Part shown: piece by piece, positions 1 to 8,459 of the stretch
Numbering within the stretch: position 1 is the stretch's first letter
Layout of the letters: the number at the start of each line of letters is the position of its first letter
From: Clostridia bacterium
GTDB taxonomy: Bacteria > Bacillota > Clostridia > Peptostreptococcales > Acidaminobacteraceae
Assembly: GCA_018399635.1 (NCBI GenBank)
Contig: JAGYOH010000011.1
Span: 1 to 64,000, forward strand
Length of the DNA stretch: 64,000 nucleotides
Direction of reading: 5' to 3'
The notes under the pieces: generated by a model
Told to the model about the DNA's origin: nothing
Database searches by the model: none
What the model saw: only the letters and a program-made list of their open reading frames with translations
Made by a program: the position numbers and the translations under genes

Positions 1-34
1 GTTAACAATAATGTTAGCGGCTTTTTGTTTTTTT
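1..34 (+). terminator. 3' half of a likely terminator of the upstream gene
   Basis: The first ~20 bases read like the 3' arm of a palindrome centred on GTTAAC at the window edge, followed by two T-rich runs. A small internal stem TAACA/TGTTA is also visible. The 5' arm would lie outside the window, so this is inference. Confidence 0.35.
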
Positions 35-36
35 GT

Positions 37-42
37 TATAAT
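37..42 (+). promoter_or_regulatory. Sigma-A-type -10 element upstream of aroB
   Basis: A perfect TATAAT lies 18 bases upstream of the aroB ATG, with a strong AAAAAGGAG ribosome-binding site between them. No convincing -35 is visible at 16-18 bp, so the promoter rests on the -10 and its position. Confidence 0.45.
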
Positions 43-60
43 GGTTAAAAAGGAGCGATT

Positions 61-1008
61 ATGGAAAACATTCAAGTAAAGTCTCTTGCGGGAGACTATG
101 AAATTCTGTTTAAAAAATTCCAGATCATGCCTGAGGATTTCATCATCACGGACACCAATCTGGTCAAGGTTCTGGGTGCCCCCTTGGAAGACCATGAGAG
201 AAAACTGGTTTTTGAACCCGGGGAAGTATCCAAGAACATCGACAGCGTGCTGAGAATCGTCAATCGTCTGCAAGCTCTCAATTTTTCCAAAACCCAGGGA
301 ATCATCGCCCTTGGCGGGGGTGTGATCGGCGACATGACAGGGTTTGCTGCGGGCATTTTCAAACGGGGAATTCCCTATGTCCAAGTCCCCACCACCCTGC
401 TTGCCATGGTGGACAGCTCGGTGGGCGGTAAAACCGGGGTGAACCACCGGGGTCAGAAGAATTTTCTAGGACAGATCCATCCCCCTGAGAGGGTGATCAT
501 CGATACTGATTTTCTGAAGGTTCTGCCTGAGGAGGAAATGGCCAACGGCTATGGGGAAATCATCAAATATGCCCTCCTGGATCTGGAATTTTTCGAGGCT
601 CTAAAAAAGAAGCCCTCCATGACGGCTGTCATCGCCCACTGCCTGAGAATCAAAAAACGGTACGTGGAAGCGGATGAATTCGACGAAGGAGCAAGGATGC
701 ATCTCAATCTGGGGCACAGCTACGGCCATATCATCGAGTCGCGCTACGGGGTCAGGCACGGCATTGCCGTCCTTTACGGCATCGAAATCATCATCAAAAG
801 GTACGGGGACAGGGAGCTTCTCGAGAATTTCTACCGTCTGGTCAGACGCTTCGACATCGTGCTTGACAGGACCTTCGACCCGGCAGAACTGGAGGCTTAT
901 TTATTTGAAGATAAAAAAGTGCGGGACGGGCACCTGAATCTGGTGGTCCCGAAGGGAATCGGCGATATTGGAATCCTCAGTGTCAGAGAGAAGGGGAGTG
1001 ACAGATAG
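61..1008 (+). CDS. aroB: 3-dehydroquinate synthase
   Basis: Cyclises DAHP to 3-dehydroquinate, the second step of the shikimate pathway, in the cytoplasm using NAD and a divalent metal. Visible family motifs are GGGVIGDMTGFAAG (about residues 85-98, NAD binding), DSSVGGKTGVN (about 117-127), KNFLGQIHPP and the metal-binding LGHSYGHIIE near residue 217. The 315 residues are shorter than the usual ~350, mainly at the N-terminus, but all catalytic blocks are there. The start ATG follows a good AGGAG. It stands alone, without other aro genes, and the next gene begins directly after its stop codon. Confidence 0.93.
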   Translation: MENIQVKSLAGDYEILFKKFQIMPEDFIITDTNLVKVLGAPLEDHERKLVFEPGEVSKNIDSVLRIVNRLQALNFSKTQGIIALGGGVIGDMTGFAAGIFKRGIPYVQVPTTLLAMVDSSVGGKTGVNHRGQKNFLGQIHPPERVIIDTDFLKVLPEEEMANGYGEIIKYALLDLEFFEALKKKPSMTAVIAHCLRIKKRYVEADEFDEGARMHLNLGHSYGHIIESRYGVRHGIAVLYGIEIIIKRYGDRELLENFYRLVRRFDIVLDRTFDPAELEAYLFEDKKVRDGHLNLVVPKGIGDIGILSVREKGSDR

Positions 1009-1455
1009 ATGGTAATCGGTGCCTTGATCGCCCTGATGGCAGGGGTTTTCATTTCCGTCCAGGGAAGCCTCAATGCCATGGTGGGGACCCAGGCGAGTGT
1101 CGGTGCCGTAATCAGTCTTCCGGTGCTGGTCCAGGTGGTGATTTATTCGCTTTGGGTCACCTTGAGCAAGGGGTTCCGGTCTGAAGTGCTTGAGATTTTT
1201 GAAATGAACTACGGCATCTATCTTCTGATCATCTCGGCGATTCTGGGAATCGGCATCATGGTGACCATGACCCTGAGTTTCATGAAGATAGGGCCCCTTC
1301 TGGCCCTGGCCCTGGTGGTTTTTTCCCAGCTGGGGATTTCCCTGGTCATTGAACACTTCGGTTACTTCGGCACACCGGTGACCCCGGTTTCCTGGATCCG
1401 GCTGGCAGGCCTGGCACTGATGCTGCTGGGAACCTTTCTTTTTGCCCAAAAATAA
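1009..1455 (+). CDS. YdcZ/DUF606-type small transporter of the DMT superfamily
   Basis: A very hydrophobic 148-residue protein with about five predicted membrane segments. The opening, with GALIALMAGVFISVQGSLNA, and the final LAGLALMLLGTFLFAQK are typical of the YdcZ (DUF606) half-size members of the drug/metabolite transporter superfamily, which often act as dimers. The substrate is unknown. It begins immediately after the aroB stop, with a GGGGAG ribosome-binding site inside the aroB end, so the two are probably co-transcribed. Whether it moves an aromatic metabolite is open. Confidence 0.75.
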   Translation: MVIGALIALMAGVFISVQGSLNAMVGTQASVGAVISLPVLVQVVIYSLWVTLSKGFRSEVLEIFEMNYGIYLLIISAILGIGIMVTMTLSFMKIGPLLALALVVFSQLGISLVIEHFGYFGTPVTPVSWIRLAGLALMLLGTFLFAQK

Positions 1456-1525
1456 TCACGGATTAAAGGTACAACTCTGAATAATTATGTATAATTGAAG
1501 TAGTAGAAATCTGGGAGGAGAAACC

Positions 1526-2350
1526 TTGAGTATATTTCTTGAAATCATTCAAAATATCCGAATCATCGATATTTTTGATATCGCCATCGTCGCCTACGTT
1601 TTTTACAAGCTCCTGATGCTGATGCGGGAGACCAGGGCGGAGCAGCTGATCAAAGGAATCATTGTGCTTCTGGTTGCCTCAAAGCTCAGCGAATGGGCCA
1701 AGCTCTACATGATTCACTTCATCCTGTCCAATACCCTGACCCTCGGGCTGGTGGCCCTCATCATCGTCTTCCAGCCGGAACTCAGAAGGGCTCTTGAATA
1801 TATCGGCAGAAGCAAGGTCTTTTCAAAGTCCATCAGTGAAATCATCGCCCAGGAGGCCGTGGATGTCATTGACGAAATCGCCCTGGCCATCGCCCATCTT
1901 TCCAAGCACAAGGTCGGCGCCCTTATTGTTCTGGAGAGGGAAATCGGACTCAATGACATCATCCAGACCGGGACGGAGCTGGACTCGAAGGTGGTCAGTG
2001 AGTTGATCGTCAATATCTTCACCCCCAAGGCCCCGCTCCACGATGGCGCCATCGTCATCAGAAAGGACCGGCTCATGGCGGCGGGCTGCCTGCTGCCCCT
2101 GACCAGCAATACCGATGTCAACAAGGAACTGGGGACCCGGCATCGTGCGGCCATGGGAATGATTGAGAATTCCGACGCCGTCGTCATCGCGGTAAGCGAG
2201 GAGACGGGGATTATTTCCGTCGCCATCGACGGCAGATTAAGACGCTATCTCGACGTCGTTTCCACCGGCAATATTTTGAAGGAAGCGATGATTGAAAACT
2301 ATAACCGAGGAATCAATCTGAAAAAATGGTGGGTTAAAAATGAAGAATAA
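1526..2350 (+). CDS. cdaA: Diadenylate cyclase CdaA
   Basis: Membrane-anchored enzyme that condenses two ATP to the second messenger c-di-AMP. Three N-terminal transmembrane segments (about residues 10-95) precede the DAC domain, whose catalytic motifs PLHDGAIVI (about 170-178) and GTRHRAAMG (about 203-211) are intact. The length of 274 aa is normal. The start is TTG after GGGAGGAG. A TATAAT at 1490-1495 lies upstream. It overlaps cdaR by 11 bases, the usual operon partner that modulates cyclase activity. c-di-AMP controls potassium and osmolyte balance in Firmicutes. Confidence 0.95.
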   Translation: MSIFLEIIQNIRIIDIFDIAIVAYVFYKLLMLMRETRAEQLIKGIIVLLVASKLSEWAKLYMIHFILSNTLTLGLVALIIVFQPELRRALEYIGRSKVFSKSISEIIAQEAVDVIDEIALAIAHLSKHKVGALIVLEREIGLNDIIQTGTELDSKVVSELIVNIFTPKAPLHDGAIVIRKDRLMAAGCLLPLTSNTDVNKELGTRHRAAMGMIENSDAVVIAVSEETGIISVAIDGRLRRYLDVVSTGNILKEAMIENYNRGINLKKWWVKNEE

Positions 2351-3584
2351 CCGGGACAGGAAGCCATCGAGAATCACCCAAAATACCACTGCAAAGATCA
2401 TTTCCTTGATTTTTGCCATCGTTTTCTGGACCTATGTGATGGATCAGGTGAATCCTGAAATGACCAAGGATTTCAACAATGTCGCAGTGGCTGTCATCGG
2501 CGTGGAGGATCTTGAAAACCAGGGGCTGGTGATGCTGGGCAAGGAGGATTATTCCGTCGGAGTGTCGGTGCGCGGTCGACGGAGTGACATCATCGGTTTT
2601 GACAAGGAGGACTTGAAACTATCAGCGGATATTACCGGCTATTCTCCGGGAATCAACACGATTCCCATCGAGAAAACCAGTTTGATAGAAAGTGTCAGCA
2701 TCACCAACCTGACCAAGCCGGACATCAAGGTCGAACTCGACCGTCTGATCAGTCTGCCCAAGCCGGTGGTGGTGGAAGAAGTCGGGACGGTGACGCCGGG
2801 TTATCAACTCAGCGATATCAATCAATCCAAGGCAGAAGTCATTGTCAGAGGGGCTGAAAGCTTTGTCAGCCGTGTGGCGGCGGTCCGGGGCATGATCAGC
2901 ATCAATGAAATCACGGAGGATTTCAAGACCGAGGTTTCCTTGATTCCCGTCGATTTTGAAGACAATGAAGTCAGGGGGGTCACCCTGTCGGCCTACAGCA
3001 TGGAGGTGAGCTACGAAGCTTTCAGGATGAAGACCCTGCCGCTTGTGGCGGTCTTCGAGGGTCAGGTCGATGAGAATCACCTGCTCACCGAGGTCCAGAT
3101 CAAACCTGTGAGCGTGGTGGCCAGGGGCAAGCCGGCAACCATCGAAGCCCTCAAGGAACTCACCCTTGCCTCCCTGGATATTACGGGAGTCACTGAAGAT
3201 TTTGAATATGAGGTCGCCGTCGACCTGCCTCAGGGGGTCAGCCTGCCCTATAGCGCCAACCAGGTCAAGGTTGCCGGCAGGGTGGAGCTCATCGAGACCA
3301 AGGAGATGGTCTTTGACCTCGGAGAGATCGCCATGGTCAATCTCCCAGAAAATTTTGTCGTCAATATCCTTGATACGGCACAGGAGATCCGTGTGATATT
3401 GAGGGATACGGGTGACAATCTCAACGCAATCAATCGCGCCGATCTGGAACTGGTGCTGGATCTGTCGGGCCTTGAGCCCGGAGACCAGGCCCCGGAACTG
3501 GGTCTGAACCTGGACATGGCGGTTCACGAATACCGGTTGAGCCAGGACAGTCTGGCGATTGAACTTGTCGAAGCCGAGGAATAG
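2340..3584 (+). CDS. cdaR: CdaR, YbbR-domain regulator of CdaA
   Basis: One N-terminal transmembrane helix (about residues 17-37, ending in FWTYVMDQVNPE) is followed by an extracellular region of roughly four YbbR repeats rich in short beta strands. The 414 aa fit a four-repeat CdaR. It binds and modulates the diadenylate cyclase encoded just upstream, with which it overlaps. In most Firmicutes glmM follows directly; here a 7.3-kb block coding for 2-oxoacid catabolism separates cdaR from glmM. Confidence 0.9.
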   Translation: MKNNRDRKPSRITQNTTAKIISLIFAIVFWTYVMDQVNPEMTKDFNNVAVAVIGVEDLENQGLVMLGKEDYSVGVSVRGRRSDIIGFDKEDLKLSADITGYSPGINTIPIEKTSLIESVSITNLTKPDIKVELDRLISLPKPVVVEEVGTVTPGYQLSDINQSKAEVIVRGAESFVSRVAAVRGMISINEITEDFKTEVSLIPVDFEDNEVRGVTLSAYSMEVSYEAFRMKTLPLVAVFEGQVDENHLLTEVQIKPVSVVARGKPATIEALKELTLASLDITGVTEDFEYEVAVDLPQGVSLPYSANQVKVAGRVELIETKEMVFDLGEIAMVNLPENFVVNILDTAQEIRVILRDTGDNLNAINRADLELVLDLSGLEPGDQAPELGLNLDMAVHEYRLSQDSLAIELVEAEE

Positions 3585-3593
3585 AGGATTTTC

Positions 3594-5447
3594 ATGAAAA
3601 GAGAGATCGAGCTGTTCGTCAATTCCACCTATGACGGGATGATTGCCGTGAACGAGGAGGGAATCATCACCCTCTTCAACAAGGCGGCGGAAAAATTGAC
3701 CAGGATTCCAGCCGGGGAGGCCCTGGGCCGCCCGGTTGAGTCGGTGATCACCTATACGCGTCTGCCCCATATTCTGAAAACCGGCGAGTCCGAGCTCAAC
3801 CGAAGACAACCCATGGGTGATGTGGAAATCATCACCAACCGGATGCCGGTCCTGGATGAAGCCGGCAGCATCGTAGGCGCCATAGCCGTTTTCAGAGATA
3901 TCACCGATGTGGTCACCCTGGCTGAAGAGATCACGGACCTCAAGGAGATCCGGGGGATGCTCGAGGCGATTTTCGATGCCACCCAGGATGCCATTTCCGT
4001 GGTGGACAGCGAGGGCTACGGGGTGATGATCAACCCGGCCTACACCCGGATCACGGGATTCACGGAAAGGGATGTCATCGGCAAGGAATGCACCGTGGAT
4101 CTGATGGAGGGGGACAGTGTCCATCTCAAGGTCATCAGAACGGGGAAGCCTGTCAAAAATGCCCGACTCTCCGTCGGCATCAACCGCAAGGAGGTCATCG
4201 TGGATGCGGCCCCCATCGTGGTAGGCGGCAAGCTTGCGGGCAGCGTGGCGGTGATCCACGACCTGTCGGAAATCAAGGCCCTCAGCCTGGAGCTTGATCA
4301 GGCCAAGCGGATCATCAGAAATCTCGAGGCAAAATACACCTTTGACGACATCAAGGGTTCGGATATGAATATCACCAGTGCGATTGAAAAGGCCAAGCTG
4401 GCCGCCAGCACCCCGGCTACGGTGATCATCAGGGGGGAGAGCGGGACGGGGAAGGAACTCGTGGCCCATGCCATCCATAACGGCAGTCCTCGAATGAATT
4501 CTCAGTTCATCAGGGTCAATTGTGCGGCGATTGCAGAAAATCTGATGGAAAGCGAGCTTTTCGGATACGAGGGAGGCGCCTTTACCGGAGCCCTCAAGGG
4601 GGGCAAGACCGGCTACTTCGAAATGGCCCATGGGGGAACTGTTTTCCTCGATGAAATTGCTGAAATCACCCTGAGCGCCCAGGCCAAACTGCTCAGAGTC
4701 CTGCAGGAACGGGAAATCGTCCGGGTGGGAGGCACCAAGGCCATCCGAGTGGATGTCAGAATCATCACCGCCACCAACGCCGATCTTGAGGACCTCGTGG
4801 AAAGGGGCCTTTTCAGGAAAGACCTCTACTATCGGCTCAATGTGTTGCCGATTCATATGCCGCCCCTGAGGGACCACCTGGGGGATATCGACGAACTGGC
4901 AAACTTCATGATCAAAAAATTCAACCAGGATTATGGTCGCCATGTCTTCGAGATATCCCGGGATGTGCTGGAAATCCTCAAAAAATATCACTGGCCGGGG
5001 AATATCAGGGAGCTGGAAAACTACATCGGCCGGGCCATGATCAATGTGAAGCTTGGAGAAAAAACCCTTGAGAAACATCATCTTCCCCCCATTCTGCTGG
5101 CGGATAAAGGAATCAGAGGGGGCATGGTGGATTTGTCCGAGCTGCTTGGGGCGGAACACCATTTTGAGTTGACCCTCCAGGAGATGCTGGCCAGGGCGGA
5201 GAAGAAGTATCTCCAAGGGGTGTTGAAGAAAAACGAATTCAACCGTTCTCAAACGGCCAGGGCTTTGGGGATTTCTCTGAGGAGTCTGTATTATAAAATT
5301 GAAAAACACGGGATTGTAGGGTGCACGATATGCGCATGTGATTCACCTGTTGCATGCAATAAATTGCATGCAACAAAATGCACTCAAGGGATAAGGGTTA
5401 TCATCTGGAGCCGGATGATCCCCGCAGGCCTTGCAAACAAAGACTAA
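3594..5447 (+). CDS. PAS-containing sigma-54-dependent transcriptional activator
   Basis: Bacterial enhancer-binding protein, BkdR-like in context. Two PAS sensor domains (about residues 5-115 and 122-230) precede a sigma-54 AAA+ domain with Walker A GESGTGKE (about 281-288), the sigma-54 contact loop GAFTGA (about 328-333) and Walker B GGTVFLDEIAE. A Fis-type helix-turn-helix lies at about 548-575. After the normal end of this domain the frame continues for ~41 residues with five cysteines, and this tail DNA carries palindromes that look like the activator's own binding sites. It probably senses a metabolite through its PAS domains and drives the downstream ptb operon from the -24/-12 promoter at 5464-5480. 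Confidence 0.92.
   Translation: MKREIELFVNSTYDGMIAVNEEGIITLFNKAAEKLTRIPAGEALGRPVESVITYTRLPHILKTGESELNRRQPMGDVEIITNRMPVLDEAGSIVGAIAVFRDITDVVTLAEEITDLKEIRGMLEAIFDATQDAISVVDSEGYGVMINPAYTRITGFTERDVIGKECTVDLMEGDSVHLKVIRTGKPVKNARLSVGINRKEVIVDAAPIVVGGKLAGSVAVIHDLSEIKALSLELDQAKRIIRNLEAKYTFDDIKGSDMNITSAIEKAKLAASTPATVIIRGESGTGKELVAHAIHNGSPRMNSQFIRVNCAAIAENLMESELFGYEGGAFTGALKGGKTGYFEMAHGGTVFLDEIAEITLSAQAKLLRVLQEREIVRVGGTKAIRVDVRIITATNADLEDLVERGLFRKDLYYRLNVLPIHMPPLRDHLGDIDELANFMIKKFNQDYGRHVFEISRDVLEILKKYHWPGNIRELENYIGRAMINVKLGEKTLEKHHLPPILLADKGIRGGMVDLSELLGAEHHFELTLQEMLARAEKKYLQGVLKKNEFNRSQTARALGISLRSLYYKIEKHGIVGCTICACDSPVACNKLHATKCTQGIRVIIWSRMIPAGLANKD
5349..5374. promoter_or_regulatory. Tandem palindrome, candidate upstream activator site for the sigma-54 regulator
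   Basis: Two identical 10-bp palindromes TTGCATGCAA (5350-5359 and 5364-5373) form a larger 12+2+12 inverted repeat. Shorter palindromes GTGCAC (5321-5326) and ATGCGCAT (5330-5337) lie just upstream. The pair sits ~100 bp before the -24 element, the usual enhancer distance for a sigma-54 activator, and inside the 3' end of the activator gene. Confidence 0.7.
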
Positions 5448-5490
5448 AAGCAAGAGCGATGTTTTGGCATAGCTCTTGCTTTTATTATGG
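5446..5490 (+). terminator. Rho-independent terminator of the activator gene, overlapping the ptb promoter
   Basis: A perfect 12-bp stem, AAAAGCAAGAGC (5446-5457) with GCTCTTGCTTTT (5472-5483), closes a 14-base loop and runs into a T-rich stretch. It begins on the activator's stop codon. Its 3' arm contains the -12 element of the sigma-54 promoter. Confidence 0.8.
5464..5480 (+). promoter_or_regulatory. Sigma-54 (-24/-12) promoter of the ptb-buk-VOR operon
   Basis: TTGGCATAGCTCTTGCT matches the consensus TGGCAC-N5-TTGCW, with the invariant GG (5466-5467) and GC (5478-5479) at the correct 10-base separation. Predicted transcription would start near 5491, leaving a ~33-base leader before ptb. 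A sigma-54 activator gene lies directly upstream. Confidence 0.85.
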
Positions 5491-5523
5491 GTAGAAGAAA
5501 ATATTTTTAGGGAGTGGTGAGTT

Positions 5524-6429
5524 ATGATCAAAAGTTTTGACGACGTTCTCAAAATCGCCAGAGAACGGGGTCCGAAGAAAATCACGGTAGCCTGCGCCCA
5601 GGACGCCGATGTGCTCAAGGCAGTCGACAATGCCTATTCTGAAGGAATCATAGAGGCGGTGCTTATCGGGGATCTTGAAAAGATCGAGGCCATTGCCAGG
5701 GAAGAAGCCATCGACCTTGGCAATTTCGAATTGATGGATGTCGTGGATCCCGCCGAGGCTTCCCTCAAGGCGGTCCAACTGGTGTCTGAAGGAAAGGCCT
5801 CCTGCGTGATGAAGGGTCTGGTGGATACCGCCGTCATTCTCAAGGCCGTCCTCAATAAAGAAGTGGGACTTCGAACCGGGAATGTCCTGAGTCATGTGGC
5901 GGTCTTTGATGTGCCCTCCTATCACAAACTCCTCATGGTTTCCGATGCGGCCATGATCATCGCCCCGGATCTGGAAACCAAGAAACAGATCATTGAGAAT
6001 TCCCTCATGGTGTCACGGGCTCTCGATATCGAGGAAGCCAAGGTGGGGATCATCACCGCCAAGGAAAAAGTCAACCCGAAAATGCCGGCCACTGTCGACG
6101 CCCAGGCGCTGGTGGACATGAATCTCAGAGGAGAAATCAAGGGCTGCATCGTGGGAGGACCCTTTGCCCTGGACAACGCGGTTTCAAAGGAAGCGGCCAG
6201 GATCAAGGGCATCGACCATCCCGTGGCAGGGGATGTGGACATCGCCATCTGTCCCACCATCGAGGCGGGCAATGTGCTTTACAAGGCCTTGTCCTTCCTG
6301 TGCGAAGCCAAGAGCGCCGGCATCATCGTGGGAGCGGCCGCACCGGTGATCCTGACTTCAAGGGCCGACTCAGAGGAAGCCAAACTGAATTCCATTGCCT
6401 TGAGTGTCTTGATGGCAGCGAAAATGTAA
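5524..6429 (+). CDS. ptb: Phosphate butyryltransferase (phosphotransbutyrylase)
   Basis: Converts butyryl-CoA, or a branched acyl-CoA, plus phosphate into acyl-phosphate and CoA. The 301-aa sequence is of the PTA_PTB family and ends in the typical GAAAPVILTSRADS block. It is the first gene behind the sigma-54 promoter and is 12 bases from buk. With the VOR-type enzyme downstream, isobutyryl-CoA and similar branched acyl-CoAs are likely physiological substrates (inference); no butyryl-CoA synthesis genes are nearby. Confidence 0.93.
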   Translation: MIKSFDDVLKIARERGPKKITVACAQDADVLKAVDNAYSEGIIEAVLIGDLEKIEAIAREEAIDLGNFELMDVVDPAEASLKAVQLVSEGKASCVMKGLVDTAVILKAVLNKEVGLRTGNVLSHVAVFDVPSYHKLLMVSDAAMIIAPDLETKKQIIENSLMVSRALDIEEAKVGIITAKEKVNPKMPATVDAQALVDMNLRGEIKGCIVGGPFALDNAVSKEAARIKGIDHPVAGDVDIAICPTIEAGNVLYKALSFLCEAKSAGIIVGAAAPVILTSRADSEEAKLNSIALSVLMAAKM

Positions 6430-6441
6430 AGGAGATCGAAT

Positions 6442-7515
6442 ATGACGACTTTTAGAATACTGGCGATCAATCCGGGTTCCACCTCGACCAAGATCGCAAT
6501 CTATGACAATGAAAAGGAGGTCTTTGAAACCACTTTGAGACATCCTGCCGAGGAAATCAACAAGTACCGCAATATCATCGACCAGCTGGATTTCAGGAGA
6601 GACGTCATTCTGAACACCCTCAATGAGCAGGGGATCAATCTGACGAAGCTCAGTGCGGTTTCCGGCCGGGGGGGGCTTCTCAAGCCCATGGCCGGTGGAA
6701 CCTATGAAGTCAATGACAGGATGATCGAGGATTTGAAAGCCGGGAAAATGGGGGAACACGCCTCGAATCTCGGGGGGATTCTCGCCCATGAAATCGCCTC
6801 CAAGCTCAACCTGCCCGCCTATATCGTCGACCCCGTGGTGGTGGATGAGATGCATGAAGTGGCCAGGATTTCAGGCATGCCGGAACTGCCCCGCATCAGT
6901 ATTTTCCACGCTTTGAATCAAAAGGCCGTGGCGAGAAGAGGGGCCAGGGAACTGGGCAAGGCCTATGAGGCATGCAATCTGCTGGTCGCCCATATGGGCG
7001 GAGGCGTCTCCGTGGGGGTCCATGAAAAGGGCAAGGTCATCGATGTCAACAATGCCCTTGACGGCGAGGGGCCCTTTTCTCCGGAGCGCACCGGAGGCGT
7101 TCCCAACGGAGGCCTGGTCAAAATGTGTTTTTCCGGTGACTACACCATGGATGAAATCAAGCGAAAGCTCAAGGGACTGGGCGGTCTTGTGGCCTACCTG
7201 GGCACCAACGACGGCCGGGAAGTCCAGGAGATGATCCTCTCCGGAGACAAGAATGCCGAGCTGGTCTACAAGGCCATGGCCTATCAGATCGGCAAGGAAA
7301 TCGGGTCGGGGGCGGCTGTCCTGAAGGGCCAGGTGGACGCCATTATCCTCACGGGGGGCATCGCCTACGACGAGGTTTTCGTGGGATGGATCCGGGAGTA
7401 TGTCGACTTTATCGGCAAGGTGCTGGTCTATCCCGGTGAGGATGAAATGAGCGCCTTGGCTCTGGGCGGTCTCAGGGTGCTCAAGGGAGAAGAAGACGCC
7501 CAAATTTATGAATAA
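6442..7515 (+). CDS. buk: Butyrate (branched-chain fatty acid) kinase
   Basis: Acetokinase-family enzyme that moves the phosphate of acyl-phosphate to ADP, giving ATP and a free acid. The N-terminal phosphate-binding motif [13 protein letters not shown] (about residues 10-22), [10 protein letters not shown] near residue 183 and ILTGGIAYD near residue 300 are all present. Length of 357 aa is normal. It follows ptb with a good AGGAGAT site and overlaps the next frame slightly. The pair forms the substrate-level phosphorylation step of the operon. Confidence 0.93.
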   Translation: MTTFRILAINPGSTSTKIAIYDNEKEVFETTLRHPAEEINKYRNIIDQLDFRRDVILNTLNEQGINLTKLSAVSGRGGLLKPMAGGTYEVNDRMIEDLKAGKMGEHASNLGGILAHEIASKLNLPAYIVDPVVVDEMHEVARISGMPELPRISIFHALNQKAVARRGARELGKAYEACNLLVAHMGGGVSVGVHEKGKVIDVNNALDGEGPFSPERTGGVPNGGLVKMCFSGDYTMDEIKRKLKGLGGLVAYLGTNDGREVQEMILSGDKNAELVYKAMAYQIGKEIGSGAAVLKGQVDAIILTGGIAYDEVFVGWIREYVDFIGKVLVYPGEDEMSALALGGLRVLKGEEDAQIYE

Positions 7516-7525
7516 AGGTGAAAAA

Positions 7526-8200
7526 ATGTTGGATGATCGACGCATCAGAATCATCATCGGCCATTACGGCAGCGGCAAGACTGAATTCAGTGTGAATTAC
7601 GCGGTCAAGCTGGCTGAAATGGGATACAAGGTAGCCCTTTCCGATCTCGACATTGTCAATCCCTATTTTCGCTCCAGGGAGAAGGCGGCTTTTCTGGAGG
7701 AGAAGGGCATCCGGGTGATCAGCTCTTCCCTGGGCCATAACTTTTCTCTGGATCTGCCGGCGATTTCTTCTGAAATCGTGGGACCTATTCAGGATCCGGA
7801 ATCCCAGGTGATTCTGGATGTGGGAGGCAACTCGGTCGGCGCCAAGGTGCTGGCGAAATTTTATGAGGATATTATCGACAAGGAGTATGACATGCTCTGC
7901 GTCGTTAATACAAATAGGACTGAGACCCGGACCGTGGAGGGCATCCTGTACCACGTGCGCTCCATCGAGGAGGTTTCCCAGTTGAAGGTGACGGGACTCG
8001 TCAACAACACCCATCTGCTCAGGGAAACGACTCTTGAAACGGTCCTCGAAGCCCAGAAAATCATCGAAGAGGCCTCACAAGAACTTGCTATTCCCATCAA
8101 ATACATCAGTACCATCGAATCGGTGGCGAAGGAGCTGCCCGAAGGTCTCGAGGGAGAGGTTTTTCCCATCAGGATGTATATGAGGGATGTCTGGATGTAA
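7526..8200 (+). CDS. P-loop NTPase of unknown role in the 2-oxoacid oxidation operon
   Basis: About 224 residues with a SIMIBI/ParA-like fold. Walker A GHYGSGKTEFS starts near residue 9, a switch-like stretch DLDIVNPYFRSREK follows near residue 40, and LDVGGNSVGAKVL resembles Walker B. It lacks the deviant KGG Walker A of MinD/ParA. An upstream ATG at 7508 exists, but the ATG at 7526 has the better-spaced AAAGGTG site. It lies between buk and the ferredoxin-like subunit of the oxidoreductase, so it may help to assemble or activate that Fe-S enzyme. This is inference; the function is not known. Confidence 0.8.
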   Translation: MLDDRRIRIIIGHYGSGKTEFSVNYAVKLAEMGYKVALSDLDIVNPYFRSREKAAFLEEKGIRVISSSLGHNFSLDLPAISSEIVGPIQDPESQVILDVGGNSVGAKVLAKFYEDIIDKEYDMLCVVNTNRTETRTVEGILYHVRSIEEVSQLKVTGLVNNTHLLRETTLETVLEAQKIIEEASQELAIPIKYISTIESVAKELPEGLEGEVFPIRMYMRDVWM

Positions 8201-8223
8201 ATTTTAAATTAGGAGGGAAAAAA

Positions 8224-8439
8224 GTGGCAAAAGGAAAAGTTATTTTCAACGAGGACATCTGCAAAGGTTGTGCCTTATGCACCACCAACTGTCCGGTGAA
8301 CATCGTGGTTCTCGACACCTCGAGAATCAACCAGAAGGGGTATCACCCGGCGACACTCTCGGATCCGGAGCAATGCATCGGCTGTGCCAACTGCGCCATG
8401 ATGTGTCCGGATAACGTGATCACTGTAGAAAGATTCTAA
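8224..8439 (+). CDS. 2-oxoacid:ferredoxin oxidoreductase, delta (ferredoxin-like) subunit
   Basis: A 71-residue two-cluster ferredoxin with CKGCALCTTNCPVN and CIGCANCAMMCPDN, each a CX2CX2CX3CP ligand set. GTG start after AGGAGGG. It relays electrons from the thiamine-diphosphate site to external ferredoxin. Its place directly before the alpha subunit is the normal order for VorD/KorD-type genes. Confidence 0.9.
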   Translation: MAKGKVIFNEDICKGCALCTTNCPVNIVVLDTSRINQKGYHPATLSDPEQCIGCANCAMMCPDNVITVERF

Positions 8440-8459
8440 ATGAGGAGGGAATAGTTTAG

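Noticed and set aside
61-1008. Truncated aroB pseudogene
   Set aside because: It is short, but every catalytic and NAD-binding block is intact and start signals are good.
2622-5309. Long minus-strand open frame (895 codons) opposite cdaR and the activator
   Set aside because: Antisense to two well-supported genes. Its composition, rich in His, Asp, Gly and Gln, is typical of mirror frames of GC3-rich genes and no motif is present.
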